From CBDHHC01 sp965263345 (GTDB lineage Bacteria > Pseudomonadota > Alphaproteobacteria > Rhizobiales > CBDHHC01): DNA of 64,000 nucleotides. The DNA is taken from the NCBI GenBank assembly GCA_965263345.1, contig CBDHHC010000024.1, forward strand, positions 186,001 to 250,000, written 5' to 3'. This document shows positions 55,700 through 64,000 of the stretch, piece by piece (position 1 is the first letter of the stretch; the number at the start of each line of letters is the position of its first letter). Below the pieces are notes generated by a model that saw nothing but the letters and a program-made list of their open reading frames with translations, made no database searches and was not told where the DNA came from. A program made the position numbers and the translations under genes.

Positions 55700-56425
55700 T
55701 TAGACTATTTTTCTCAAAATTCTTTTTGATGTTTTAGAAAGTTTAGAAATAATTTTGTTCGTAGTTTTGATTTTTATAAGGTCTTTTTGCGCTGTTCTAC
55801 ATGGATTACAATTGCCACATGGTTTGTTACCGAGAATAGGAGTATGACAAAACCAAGTTAATTCAAGGAATTTTAAAAAATTATGCTTGATAGCATAACT
55901 TTTCATATTTTGTTTCGACGTATAAAACAAAGGAAAATGAAATCTATCAAAAACATCTTTATAAAGTTCAGGAGAGGCTGGGCCTAGACGATATATAATA
56001 TCGCCATGTTCATTATCTACTTTTTGTAAAGTACCGTCCAAGTTTTTATGTAACATACTCGGAGTGCCCTGTTTCTCGACTCCTAGTTCTAAATCAATTA
56101 ATCCTAGTTCGTTAGCAAATCGTGAGAGCCATTCATACTGAGGGCCTATGTGCCCCATTTTTTGTATTTCTTTAAAGCTGAATGTAATTTTATGATTTGG
56201 TGAAAGTTCATTTTTACACTTAAAAATGAGATGATTTAGCTTCACGCTTGGATATGCTTGAATCAATTTTTCTCTAATATTGTATATGGAGTTAAGTTCA
56301 TTAGATAGTGAAGGTCTACTAGGGTCGATGATGTAATATGGTTGTACTTCTTGATTTCTTACTATTAATAAGTCCAGAACTCTGAATGTAGAATCCCATC
56401 CCCCAGTCCACATAATATTATACAT
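55700..56425 (-). CDS. QueC-like PP-loop ATPase in a glycan locus
   Basis: A 241-residue protein with a PP-loop TGGWDST at residues 7-13, the ATP-pyrophosphatase signature, and a C-terminal zinc site whose spacing matches QueC (FCHTPILGNKPCGNCNPCR). Real QueC makes the deazapurine preQ0 by forming an amide and a nitrile at a carboxyl group. Here the neighbours are glycosyltransferases and an aminotransferase, with no other queuosine genes, so the substrate is likely a carboxylated sugar or other surface-glycan precursor. That role is inference. Confidence 0.78.
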   Translation of the reverse strand: MYNIMWTGGWDSTFRVLDLLIVRNQEVQPYYIIDPSRPSLSNELNSIYNIREKLIQAYPSVKLNHLIFKCKNELSPNHKITFSFKEIQKMGHIGPQYEWLSRFANELGLIDLELGVEKQGTPSMLHKNLDGTLQKVDNEHGDIIYRLGPASPELYKDVFDRFHFPLFYTSKQNMKSYAIKHNFLKFLELTWFCHTPILGNKPCGNCNPCRTAQKDLIKIKTTNKIISKLSKTSKRILRKIV

Positions 56426-56437
56426 AAATATACCTTA

Positions 56438-57622
56438 CTAAAATTGGGAAAAACTAAATTCAAATGAATTTAATATTTCATTTATTATAAATTCCTCATG
56501 AGCAAACGATAAAAATATTCGTCCTAAATTATTTGGCATGATAAGCACACCACGTTTTCGCATCTCTTTATGAAGTTTATATGAGGCTTCTTGATTCGCT
56601 AGTCTTAATATATCTTCATAGCTTTTTGGAGGAGTGTCAGAAAACCATATTGTAAACACAGTTCCAAAGCCTGTGGTGCACAATGCCACATCTTTACTCT
56701 TTGCAACATATTCAAGTTGTGACCTTAAGTAATTACCACTCTGCAATAGTTTTTCATAATTTTGTTTTGCAAGCTGATCAAGTGTTGAAATGATTGCGGA
56801 GCAGGCTATTGGATTGCCTGAATAAGTGCCAGCTCTTACAATCTTACCACTTTCAACATCAGTCATTATTTCTTCTGAACTAATCACAGAAGCAGCCGGA
56901 ATACCACTACCTATAGCCTTACCTAAAGTTACTATATCTGGTTTAATACCAAGTTTCTTTGAAGTTAAACCATAATGAATTCTATAACCCATTAAGATTT
57001 CATCAGCTATAATAATTATGTCTTTGTTTTTTGTGATAAACTGAAGTTCATGTAAATAATTTTCATCTAGTAATAGACATCCAGAGTTTGCAAGAGCTGG
57101 CTCTAGAATAACGGCTGCTATATCTTCAGAAGAACTTACAAGGTTTCTAAATTCATCAATATCATTAGGCTTGGTCGATAAAAAATAATTATGGTTAATA
57201 TTCGTAATATCATCAAACCAGCCATTATACCCACCAGCTAATTTTATGATTTTATTTTTTTTTGTATAACCGCGAGCAATACGACATGCTAGATGGACGG
57301 CTTCACTTCCAGAATTGACAAAAACAACTTTGTTTAATTTTTCATAATTTTTAGTTAGGGATACTGCTGCCTGCTCTTCGAGTGGGTGAGCTAGTCCTGG
57401 CAATAAACATGTTTGCATTTGTTGTGTTACAGATTTCAAAACTGCATCTGGAGCATGGCCTAGAATAGTTGAACCAAATCCTAAAATTGTATCAACATAA
57501 CAATTACCGTCATCGTCCCATATGTATGCGCCCTGTGATTTAGTACATGAAAAGTGTTTGTTGTTAACCTCTGGTAATTGCCTTCCAGCACTTGATACCC
57601 CTCCTACCAGATGTTTTTTCAT
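56438..57622 (-). CDS. Class III aminotransferase, glutamate-1-semialdehyde aminotransferase-like
   Basis: A PLP enzyme of 394 residues. It has FVNSGSEAVHLACRIAR, the cofactor Asp in IIIADEILMGYR, and the Schiff-base lysine in TLGKAIGSG. It resembles the GSA aminotransferase (HemL-like) branch rather than BioA. It lies 12 bases from the QueC-like gene and so may form a nucleotide- or sugar-modifying step with it. Confidence 0.85.
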   Translation of the reverse strand: MKKHLVGGVSSAGRQLPEVNNKHFSCTKSQGAYIWDDDGNCYVDTILGFGSTILGHAPDAVLKSVTQQMQTCLLPGLAHPLEEQAAVSLTKNYEKLNKVVFVNSGSEAVHLACRIARGYTKKNKIIKLAGGYNGWFDDITNINHNYFLSTKPNDIDEFRNLVSSSEDIAAVILEPALANSGCLLLDENYLHELQFITKNKDIIIIADEILMGYRIHYGLTSKKLGIKPDIVTLGKAIGSGIPAASVISSEEIMTDVESGKIVRAGTYSGNPIACSAIISTLDQLAKQNYEKLLQSGNYLRSQLEYVAKSKDVALCTTGFGTVFTIWFSDTPPKSYEDILRLANQEASYKLHKEMRKRGVLIMPNNLGRIFLSFAHEEFIINEILNSFEFSFSQF

Positions 57623-57737
57623 AATACAAATTCCATGAATATTATTGATTTTAATAAATATTTTAAGTTATATACAAACAAATTTCTATAATTAAATTAG
57701 CAGGCTTTGCTAATAATTTATTTGGTGATTAAATAAC

Positions 57738-58736
57738 ATGATTAATAAGTCATATTTTAAAGTTATAAAAGGTGCATATGACTTACCAAATAATCCACTT
57801 AATAAATGTATTAATGTTATTACGTCTGTAAGGCACAGAAAAAATACTCTTGAGTACAAAAAATGTCTAGGTGAATTTCCTAACTATATCTCTCCATCCT
57901 CATGGACAGAAAAGATGCAATGGAGAAAAGTATTTGATAGAAATCCACTTTTCAAAATTTTCTGCGATAAATTAAAAGTACGTGAATACGTACATCAATT
58001 CCAAACTGAACTTATTTTTCCAAGATTCATATGGGTAGGTGAAACGCCAGATTTAATACCCTTCAGAAAAATCAATGAACCATATGTTATAAAACCTAAT
58101 CATCGTAGTGGAAGGTTTATTAAAGTCAAAAACTCTCAAGATATCGATATAAAAAAAACAATTAAAACTTGTAATAAATGGTTAAATAGACCGCATGGTA
58201 GGCATCTTGGAGAATGGGGATATCAAGGAGTAAAAGGAAGACTAATAATTGAAGAATATTTAGGTTTTTTTGATAAAGATGTAATAACTTTAGATTTTAA
58301 ATTTTTTGTTTTCTCAGGCAGAGTTAAATACATACAGGTTGAGTCTAAGTCTGGCAATGAGAACTTTCTTACATTTTTGGATAGAAATGGAGAGATAATA
58401 CCTCTTAAAAAATGGATTGGCCGTTTAGCTCATGATAAAATGCCTAAACAATTATCTACAATTAATATCCCGGAAAATATAGGTAATATGGTCGATATTG
58501 CTGAAACAGTTGCAAAAGATTTAGATCATATACGTGTAGACTTATATTCTGTTGATGAGAAAATATACTTCTCAGAATTAACTCCTTATGACGGATCTGG
58601 GCATTCATATCTATTCAGTGAGCGAGAAAATTTTATTGAAAAACCATCTCAAATTTTAAATCATGAATATGGCTCTTGCTGGGATTTGCCAAACCTTTCA
58701 GTTAACACAAAAATAATTAGAGCTATTACAGGCTAA
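57738..58736 (+). CDS. TupA-like ATP-grasp protein
   Basis: A 332-residue protein with the TupA-like pattern: WTEKMQWRKVFDRNPLF, DKLKVREYV, PYVIKPNHRSGRFIKV (the ATP-grasp lysine strand) and LRIIEEYL-like strands followed by FSELTPYDGSG. TupA (teichuronopeptide) enzymes ligate an amino acid to a glycan polymer. It is divergent from the aminotransferase gene by about 115 bases. Low GC matches its neighbours. Confidence 0.82.
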   Translation: MINKSYFKVIKGAYDLPNNPLNKCINVITSVRHRKNTLEYKKCLGEFPNYISPSSWTEKMQWRKVFDRNPLFKIFCDKLKVREYVHQFQTELIFPRFIWVGETPDLIPFRKINEPYVIKPNHRSGRFIKVKNSQDIDIKKTIKTCNKWLNRPHGRHLGEWGYQGVKGRLIIEEYLGFFDKDVITLDFKFFVFSGRVKYIQVESKSGNENFLTFLDRNGEIIPLKKWIGRLAHDKMPKQLSTINIPENIGNMVDIAETVAKDLDHIRVDLYSVDEKIYFSELTPYDGSGHSYLFSERENFIEKPSQILNHEYGSCWDLPNLSVNTKIIRAITG

Positions 58737-58766
58737 TAAAATTAATAATAAATAAAAGAGTTAAGT

Positions 58767-59576
58767 ATGTCACTAAAAACGGATTTGCCAGAATTAAATA
58801 CTTTATGGGTAGGAGGAGTATTAAGCTATATAGAGCTCTTGTCTATCAAATCTGCACAATTTAGGGGACATAAAGTAAATTTATATACATATTATGGTAT
58901 TAAGAATGTTCCTGATGGCGTTGAAATTAAGGATGCAAGAGATGTTCTTCCTGAAGAAAAATTACTTCAGCATGTAAGTAAAAAAAAACGAAGTTACTCA
59001 TTAGGATCAAATATTTTTAGATATGAAATGTTAAGAAGAATTGATGTATCTGGATATTGGGTGGATCTAGATGTAGTTTTTGTTAAACCTTTAAAATTTG
59101 ATAAAAGCCATATTTTTGGATGGGAGTCTGAAAGCATAATTAATGGGGCAATATTAAATATTCCCTCAGAGTCATTGCTTTTACAAAGCTTGCTTAATTA
59201 TGTATACAAAAGGCCATGCATCCCACCTTGGTGGCCAATTAGAAAAAAACTAAAACAAAGAATCCTCTCTTTCATTGGCAAACAACAAGACGTGCAATCA
59301 ATGAAATGGGGTGTGTTTGGTCCTAAAGCTATAACGCATTTTGCAAAAGAAACTAAACTTGATCATATGGCATTAGCAAAGGAAGTATTTTACCCAATAC
59401 ATTGGAAGAAAGCAGATTTATTGTTTGACCCTCAATATAATGTCGAGCAGCATTTTACAGAAAAAACTGTTGCAGTACATTTATGGAACGAAGCGATCAA
59501 ACAATATAAATCAAAACCTCCACCAGAAGGTTGTTTCGTTTATAAGGCTTGTAGGAAACATGGCATTGATTTCTAG
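58767..59576 (+). CDS. DXD glycosyltransferase (capsule/GT32-like)
   Basis: A 269-residue enzyme with LGSNIFRYEMLRRI and the YWVDLDVVFVKPL stretch holding the metal-binding DXD. That pattern is shared by GT32 and capsular polysaccharide transferases. It follows the TupA-like gene by 30 bases, so the two are probably co-transcribed. The donor and acceptor cannot be told. Confidence 0.78.
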   Translation: MSLKTDLPELNTLWVGGVLSYIELLSIKSAQFRGHKVNLYTYYGIKNVPDGVEIKDARDVLPEEKLLQHVSKKKRSYSLGSNIFRYEMLRRIDVSGYWVDLDVVFVKPLKFDKSHIFGWESESIINGAILNIPSESLLLQSLLNYVYKRPCIPPWWPIRKKLKQRILSFIGKQQDVQSMKWGVFGPKAITHFAKETKLDHMALAKEVFYPIHWKKADLLFDPQYNVEQHFTEKTVAVHLWNEAIKQYKSKPPPEGCFVYKACRKHGIDF

Positions 59577-59605
59577 CCTTGCAAAGGAATGCTGATGGCT
59601 TTTTT
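59575..59605 (+). terminator. Candidate terminator after the DXD glycosyltransferase
   Basis: AGCC pairs with GGCT and an inner GCA with TGC, followed by six T residues; the stem begins within the stop codon. It is weak but well placed to end the glycan transcript, and it marks the edge of the AT-rich island. Confidence 0.4.
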
Positions 59606-59842
59606 GTTCGTAATTGATGCCTCTCTATCAACAACTCAATAAAATATAAAATAATGAAAGCCAATCCTGGCAAAGGTCTGTTAATTACCTAATGTATTAT
59701 CATTCGATCAAGATAAAAGATCACTTGCATAACTAAGATCTGAAACACACACATTCTGAAATAACGACGCCATAAAGTAGAACTTAGATGCATGAGTACT
59801 GACTACGTAAGTAATGCGGTTCAGGATGCGAAAAGGTTCTAC

Positions 59843-62104
59843 CTAACGCAATAACGGATCATCAAAGCCATGTAGCTTCCGGCTGGCAGCAAGCCTATAA
59901 CGATAGTCAAGCAAATACCGGATAGCCTTTATGCCGATTTGCAGGTGGGTCTCTGTCGCTTCCTGGTAAAACTCACTCGCCATGCCTCTCAGCTTAATAG
60001 CACCGAAAATCGGTCGGTCAGATACACAGAGCAAACTTCCATAAACTGTACGATGCCTTAACCCATTAGCTGCAATGGTGGCGGATTCCATATCGATCGC
60101 AACAGCACGGGACTTCTCAAATTTCTCGATACTGTCATCAAGAGGATTAAGCTCCCAGTTCCGATCATCAATTGTATACACAGTACCTATTCGTACTCTG
60201 TCTCGAAAATGCTCCCGCACCCAAACCATTTTCTCTTCTTGCTCGGTACGAACATTCCACTTAAACAGATTAAGGGAACTTGTCTTTTGCTGCCCCTTAT
60301 GCTTTCGTTGATACTCTTCAAAAAGCACATCCGAAGCCGCTGTCTGAATGGACTCTGTCACTTCCTGTAATTCAGGTATCGGCACATAAGGAGGAAGCGC
60401 TTCATCAAGCACTTTGTCATCGCGAACATAAGTTTGCGCTAAGACAAAGTCACCAATCTGCTGTGTTGTTCTCAATCCCCCGCAATGACCAATCATAATC
60501 CATGCTTCTGGGCGAAGAACCGCAAGATGGTCGGTAATATTCTTTGCATTACTCGGACCTACCCCAATATTCACTATGGTCACACCAGGCGCATACGCAT
60601 CTCTATTGGGATAATTATCATCCTCATCAGTATCATAGACTTTAATTAGCCCCTTTTCTTCGGCCTCTTTGATTGTATCATTAGGAACAAAATGATAAGC
60701 TGGCATTTGGCTCGGGCAATTATTCGTCCAGATTTCGACCCACTGATCCAGCGTCAAAGAAATAAGCTTGTTGTCATCATTATGAGAAGTACCATTCATA
60801 TTTTCAGCAATATAATTCTCAGTCCATTCTTGATCGACACGAAGAGCATTTTTAGCCTTAGAACCTTCTTTATACCAGTCTTTAAGACTATCAACCATGT
60901 TCGATACAAACGTTTCATTTAATGAAAAACCTGGCAGGAGAAGCGCTCCTTTTCCAGTCATTACATAGTCTTTGATAATGGTTCGGATAAATTCCCCAAT
61001 ATATTTTTTATAATTTGTCAGCAGAACATAAGGCTGAAATTCATCAAATTTCGTATGGGTATAATGCTCAAGCCTGCCATAGCTGAAATCTGTTCTCAAC
61101 GCATTATAAAAAGCAAGCGGTCGTAAATCTTTCCGCGTAACATTATTCTCTCCCCCAGATAATTTGTCGATATCTTCTCCAATCAAACTATTAAAATTAT
61201 CATCTGTATTATCTGGAATTTTATCTTTCTCAATCCGAAATTGATAATCAGCTATTTCTTTATAACGCGTATCCAGACTCTCCTGAAAAGTAGAGGGAAT
61301 AACCTTATATTTATTAGGTTCGATAAATGTCTTTTTCTCAATCGCATCAACGATATTATCATTGATATTCATGAGGTCCGGCATACAAAACAAATCTGTT
61401 ATGATGGCAATAATCGTCTCAGAGGCTTTGTTCAGAGAGGGAAGTTCAAGTTTTTTATTATTATCTGCTTTCTCATTGACCTCACTAATATAATCTTTAA
61501 TAGCCGTCTCATCAAAAGCAAAAGTGATCGGAATAGGGGTCGCGCTTTCCCCGACATAAACAGGAATTTTTGCTCTTTTTTCGATAAGGCGTCCTCTGCG
61601 CTCTGCCCAAGGATAAGACCCATATCCAATATTATATTGCACCCGTTCCAGTTCGTGAATGATCTTTTCACAATTAGACTCAAGACCTAATTTTGTAAAT
61701 GTCGCCCCATAGAAATTCGGAGAACGTTGATAGAAATTCACATTCCTACGCGAACGATTATTATCATGATAGTAATAAGGTCGAATAACGATAATAGGAT
61801 AACGTTGTTCTAAAATATCTTGAGTAATTCGGCCACAGACATCATATATTAATTCAAGCTGTTCAGGGTCATGAAAGTAGTTCGGCCGTAGGTCAATTTT
61901 CCCCTCATGAAATAACTTTATAAGTTCATTAATGACATACTTCCCATGACCCTCTAGCTTATGGACACTTTCAGCATAAATTCTTGCAGCGTCCTTTACA
62001 GCCTCTTCAGCACTTTCAAAAGGCCTAAGATGAATAATGGATTTCGTATTTTCTTTCTCGGAAGTATCTGTTTTCTCGTGAATTTCAGTTTGATCAGATG
62101 TCAT
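59843..62104 (-). CDS. amn: AMP nucleosidase, enlarged form
   Basis: It hydrolyses AMP to adenine and ribose 5-phosphate. The C-terminal nucleoside phosphorylase-like domain matches E. coli Amn closely: NIGVGPSNAKNITDHLAVLRP, IGHCGGLR, TIDDRNWEL, AIDMESATIAA and the SDRPIFG catalytic-acid loop. The N-terminal part retains GRLEHYTHT and FQPYVLLTNY. The product is 753 residues from the ATG at 62104 (AAGAG upstream; ATGs at 62140 and 62152 also possible) against 484 in E. coli, the excess being charged insertions. It is the downstream gene of a patatin operon. Confidence 0.88.
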   Translation of the reverse strand: MTSDQTEIHEKTDTSEKENTKSIIHLRPFESAEEAVKDAARIYAESVHKLEGHGKYVINELIKLFHEGKIDLRPNYFHDPEQLELIYDVCGRITQDILEQRYPIIVIRPYYYHDNNRSRRNVNFYQRSPNFYGATFTKLGLESNCEKIIHELERVQYNIGYGSYPWAERRGRLIEKRAKIPVYVGESATPIPITFAFDETAIKDYISEVNEKADNNKKLELPSLNKASETIIAIITDLFCMPDLMNINDNIVDAIEKKTFIEPNKYKVIPSTFQESLDTRYKEIADYQFRIEKDKIPDNTDDNFNSLIGEDIDKLSGGENNVTRKDLRPLAFYNALRTDFSYGRLEHYTHTKFDEFQPYVLLTNYKKYIGEFIRTIIKDYVMTGKGALLLPGFSLNETFVSNMVDSLKDWYKEGSKAKNALRVDQEWTENYIAENMNGTSHNDDNKLISLTLDQWVEIWTNNCPSQMPAYHFVPNDTIKEAEEKGLIKVYDTDEDDNYPNRDAYAPGVTIVNIGVGPSNAKNITDHLAVLRPEAWIMIGHCGGLRTTQQIGDFVLAQTYVRDDKVLDEALPPYVPIPELQEVTESIQTAASDVLFEEYQRKHKGQQKTSSLNLFKWNVRTEQEEKMVWVREHFRDRVRIGTVYTIDDRNWELNPLDDSIEKFEKSRAVAIDMESATIAANGLRHRTVYGSLLCVSDRPIFGAIKLRGMASEFYQEATETHLQIGIKAIRYLLDYRYRLAASRKLHGFDDPLLR

Positions 62105-62174
62105 GAATTTACTCTTTATAAAATCAACAAAATTATACATAATGAAAAGCAATATCGTTTTACATATTGGGTCC

Positions 62175-63443
62175 TTATAAACTTAAATCATGTAACGGCA
62201 CCAACCCATTTTTCTGTGCTGCCCCATGTGCAGTCTTAAACCACCGATGGCCCAGCTCACATTCAAGCGTAGTCGAATTATACACCAACGGCTGATTATA
62301 AGCTTCATTTTCAAGCCACCGTTCGGCGATCCATTCTATACTTTCAATCTCAGAAACCCGTATCGCATCCAAATCCAGGTCTAAGAGATTTCTAAAATAA
62401 TCGATTGAGTTCCCATCAGTAACCCCTCCTGGGATCTCAAATTTTTTCGTGCTCTCATTAAGAACAGGCTGGATCATAGGGTTCAATCTCACGATCGGTA
62501 AATTATCAAAATGGATATTATGTTTTCCCTTAACAGGCGTCTCATCACTGATCATCAACAGAGCAACATAAGTTGCCACATCAGGCGGGTTCTCGACAAT
62601 ACACCGGGCAAGTTTCACCAGGTCAGTCCGCAATCTCTGCTTTTGAGGTTTCTCATAAACCCAGTCATAATCACTATCTGGCGTGCCAGCGCCTTCAAAG
62701 GGCAAAAAACGAGCGCCCGTTCCAAGGCTTAACACTCTGATATCACGACGCTTAACGCCGTTCGCTAAAGCCTCGGTAATGCCGGCCAGGATCGGATTAT
62801 TATACCCGGCAATCGCACCATCCCAGGCCCGCACAAGTTGGTCGCCATAATAAATATGCGCCGGCGCATCAAAATAGTTCACAGGCGCATTCGTTGAGGC
62901 ATGCACTGCATCAATCAACGTAATATTCTTGGGCGTTGAGATAGAGCCTGCACCACTATGTTCATTGGTGCGAAAAAACTTGGCCCGTGAACGATCATAA
63001 TCAAACGCTACAATCAACAGGTCCGTCGCCTCACCATCCGCGCGGCCAAAATGTCGTTGAATATCATGGATTTCATTATCAATCAGGCTCTCATCTTGCC
63101 CAAACTCAACAAGAATATCCTTAAGGCCGTCTTTCTTCTTTTCCGTAATATATTTCGGTCCAATTTTAATGAGCCGCAAGAGACGCTTATGAAAACCCCG
63201 TTTCTTAAAAACCTTCTTGCGAAGCTTTTCTTCACGAAACAAACGAACAATCTGCTGCGGAGACATATTCGCCCATAGCGCCATAGCCACAATACTGCCG
63301 CCAGAGTTAGACACAACAAGTCTGAAATTTTTCAGGATTTCGCGCCCCGGCGTCTCGGCCCCATATAATTTGCCAAGAGCAATCGCCTGAATAATCGCCC
63401 AGGTCCCACCGCCATCAAGGGAAAGAATATTATAATAAGACAT
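62175..63443 (-). CDS. Patatin-like phospholipase
   Basis: It is predicted to hydrolyse acyl chains from membrane phospholipids. The nucleophile is probably Ser47 in SNSGG (the usual GxSxG with Ser at the first Gly), preceded by the oxyanion-hole segment SLDGGGTWAI. The catalytic Asp is Asp208 in DGA. The Arg/Lys-Gly normally after GGG is TWA here, a divergent hole. It has 422 residues from ATG 63443, behind an AGGGGGG ribosome site. amn follows within tens of bases. No signal peptide. Confidence 0.88.
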   Translation of the reverse strand: MSYYNILSLDGGGTWAIIQAIALGKLYGAETPGREILKNFRLVVSNSGGSIVAMALWANMSPQQIVRLFREEKLRKKVFKKRGFHKRLLRLIKIGPKYITEKKKDGLKDILVEFGQDESLIDNEIHDIQRHFGRADGEATDLLIVAFDYDRSRAKFFRTNEHSGAGSISTPKNITLIDAVHASTNAPVNYFDAPAHIYYGDQLVRAWDGAIAGYNNPILAGITEALANGVKRRDIRVLSLGTGARFLPFEGAGTPDSDYDWVYEKPQKQRLRTDLVKLARCIVENPPDVATYVALLMISDETPVKGKHNIHFDNLPIVRLNPMIQPVLNESTKKFEIPGGVTDGNSIDYFRNLLDLDLDAIRVSEIESIEWIAERWLENEAYNQPLVYNSTTLECELGHRWFKTAHGAAQKNGLVPLHDLSL

Positions 63444-63687
63444 GCCCAAATCCCCCCTAAAGGTCTCTACAGTCTATTATGTTTTTATTCTTCTCGTCTT
63501 GAATATGGATATAGTTTGTGTGAGGTAAAATTCAAGCATTTGAGAGCGGCCTGTGTAAGAAATATTGCAGCAAGAATATCTGACTGAAAGTCATTAATTT
63601 TGGCTTCTCTCGAGATAAAAATTAGACTATCTTATTTTTCATAAACTTAAGAGTATTTTTTATAAATTTTCGAAGGGGTGATTGATT

Positions 63688-64000
63688 ATGGCGGTGAAAC
63701 CCTACACAGCAGAAGAGCGGGACATTGAGGTTAAACGCCGGATTAATAAGGTTCGGAAAACAAAATCGACCAAGCTGGATTTGAGTGGGTTGGGGCTGGA
63801 GGAGATTCCTGAGGCAATTTATGAGCTGGGATGGTTGAGGGAGTTAGATTTGAGTAACAACAAGATTACCTCTGATAGTGCACAGGCTTTGTCGAGCCTA
63901 ATCAATCTCACAACACTTAATCTGCAATCCAACTGGATTGGATCTGATGGCGTCAAAGCCCTCTCCGGCTTGGTTAATCTGACAAGTCTCAATCTGCGAT
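63688..64000 (+). CDS. N-terminus of a leucine-rich-repeat protein, Roco-like (truncated by window edge)
   Basis: An ATG at 63688 behind GAAGGGGTG opens a frame that stays open for 104 residues to the window end. A charged helix (YTAEERDIEVKRRINKVRKT) leads into LRRs of the LxxLDLSxNxI type (LDLSGLGLEEIPEAI, LRELDLSNNKI, LTTLNLQSNWI), with a repeat of about 23-24 residues. This opening pattern is common in LRR-Roc-COR (Roco) proteins, but only the LRRs are visible. It is divergent from the patatin-amn operon. Confidence 0.82.
   Translation, partial: MAVKPYTAEERDIEVKRRINKVRKTKSTKLDLSGLGLEEIPEAIYELGWLRELDLSNNKITSDSAQALSSLINLTTLNLQSNWIGSDGVKALSGLVNLTSLNLR

Noticed and set aside
56438..57622. 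Class III aminotransferase as the missing BioA
   Set aside because: It resembles the glutamate-1-semialdehyde aminotransferase branch, sits 45 kb from the biotin genes inside a glycan island, and adjoins a QueC-like gene.
59577..59842. Attachment site or island boundary repeat
   Set aside because: The composition changes across this gap, but I found no direct repeat, integrase or tRNA end to support an integration site.
62175..63443. CapV effector of a CBASS system
   Set aside because: No cGAS-like nucleotidyltransferase, E1/E2/JAB or HORMA genes are present in the window; only the patatin fold is shared.
1..64000. CRISPR arrays, tRNA or rRNA genes, transposases and integrases
   Set aside because: I read the intergenic gaps by eye and found no regularly spaced repeats, no tRNA-like TPsiC-arm sequences and no transposase or recombinase ORF. 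A covariance-model tRNA scan could still find one I missed.

Overview
The window looks like chromosome of a low-GC alphaproteobacterium. Several families point that way: a roughly 500-residue HisS, an IalB-family lipoprotein, an RT0821/Lpp0805-like surface protein, an RlpA with a C-terminal SPOR domain, a GlcDEF glycolate oxidase and a stand-alone CheZ-type phosphatase. Most of the window is AT-rich by eye (I could not compute exact GC). I see no tRNA, rRNA, CRISPR array, transposase or integrase.

Layout. 0-5.5 kb: the end of an unknown membrane protein, CcmH, Sua5/TsaC, an HDAC-family deacetylase, XseB and Dxs. 5.5-11.5 kb: a biotin cluster (bioD; bioH-like and bioC; bioF and bioB divergent) interrupted by an unknown gene and an IalB-like lipoprotein. 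11.6-16.6 kb: cell envelope genes (RlpA, a DacA-type carboxypeptidase, an OafA-like acyltransferase) plus Tmk. 17-22.4 kb: GNAT, a secreted protein, TlyA, an RlmD-like methyltransferase, a CobB sirtuin and another methyltransferase. 22.5-27.3 kb: an ECF sigma/anti-sigma pair, a DUF1127-like small protein, a membrane protein and a GGDEF-EAL protein. 27.4-34 kb: AroC, FabI, a surface-antigen-like protein, PdxH, an unusual soluble chemoreceptor-like protein and a PcfJ-like protein. 34.3-38.8 kb: a lipid-linked glycosylation pair and a FlaA1-type epimerase/dehydratase split by a one-base frameshift. 39-48.3 kb: a Cys-rich small secreted protein, glcDEF, CheZ and hisS-hisZ-hisG. 48.3-52.3 kb: a His-rich secreted protein and a phosphate-binding-like/OmpA fusion paired with a large single-span protein. 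52.7-54.8 kb: a probable glucosylglycerate (or mannosylglycerate) compatible-solute pair. 54.8-59.6 kb: a very AT-rich glycan island with a GT25 enzyme, a QueC-like PP-loop ATPase, a class III aminotransferase, a TupA-like ATP-grasp protein and a DXD glycosyltransferase.

The last 4 kb (59.8-64 kb) differs in composition, being visibly richer in G+C. A patatin-like phospholipase and an enlarged AMP nucleosidase form a tight minus-strand operon. Divergent to them is the start of a leucine-rich-repeat gene whose N-terminus resembles LRR/Roco proteins and which runs off the window. A membrane-lipid hydrolase, a purine nucleotide-destroying enzyme and a repeat-type sensor together make the best candidate here for an undescribed system, possibly abortive-infection-like. 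That is inference: the co-location and motifs are visible, the function is not.
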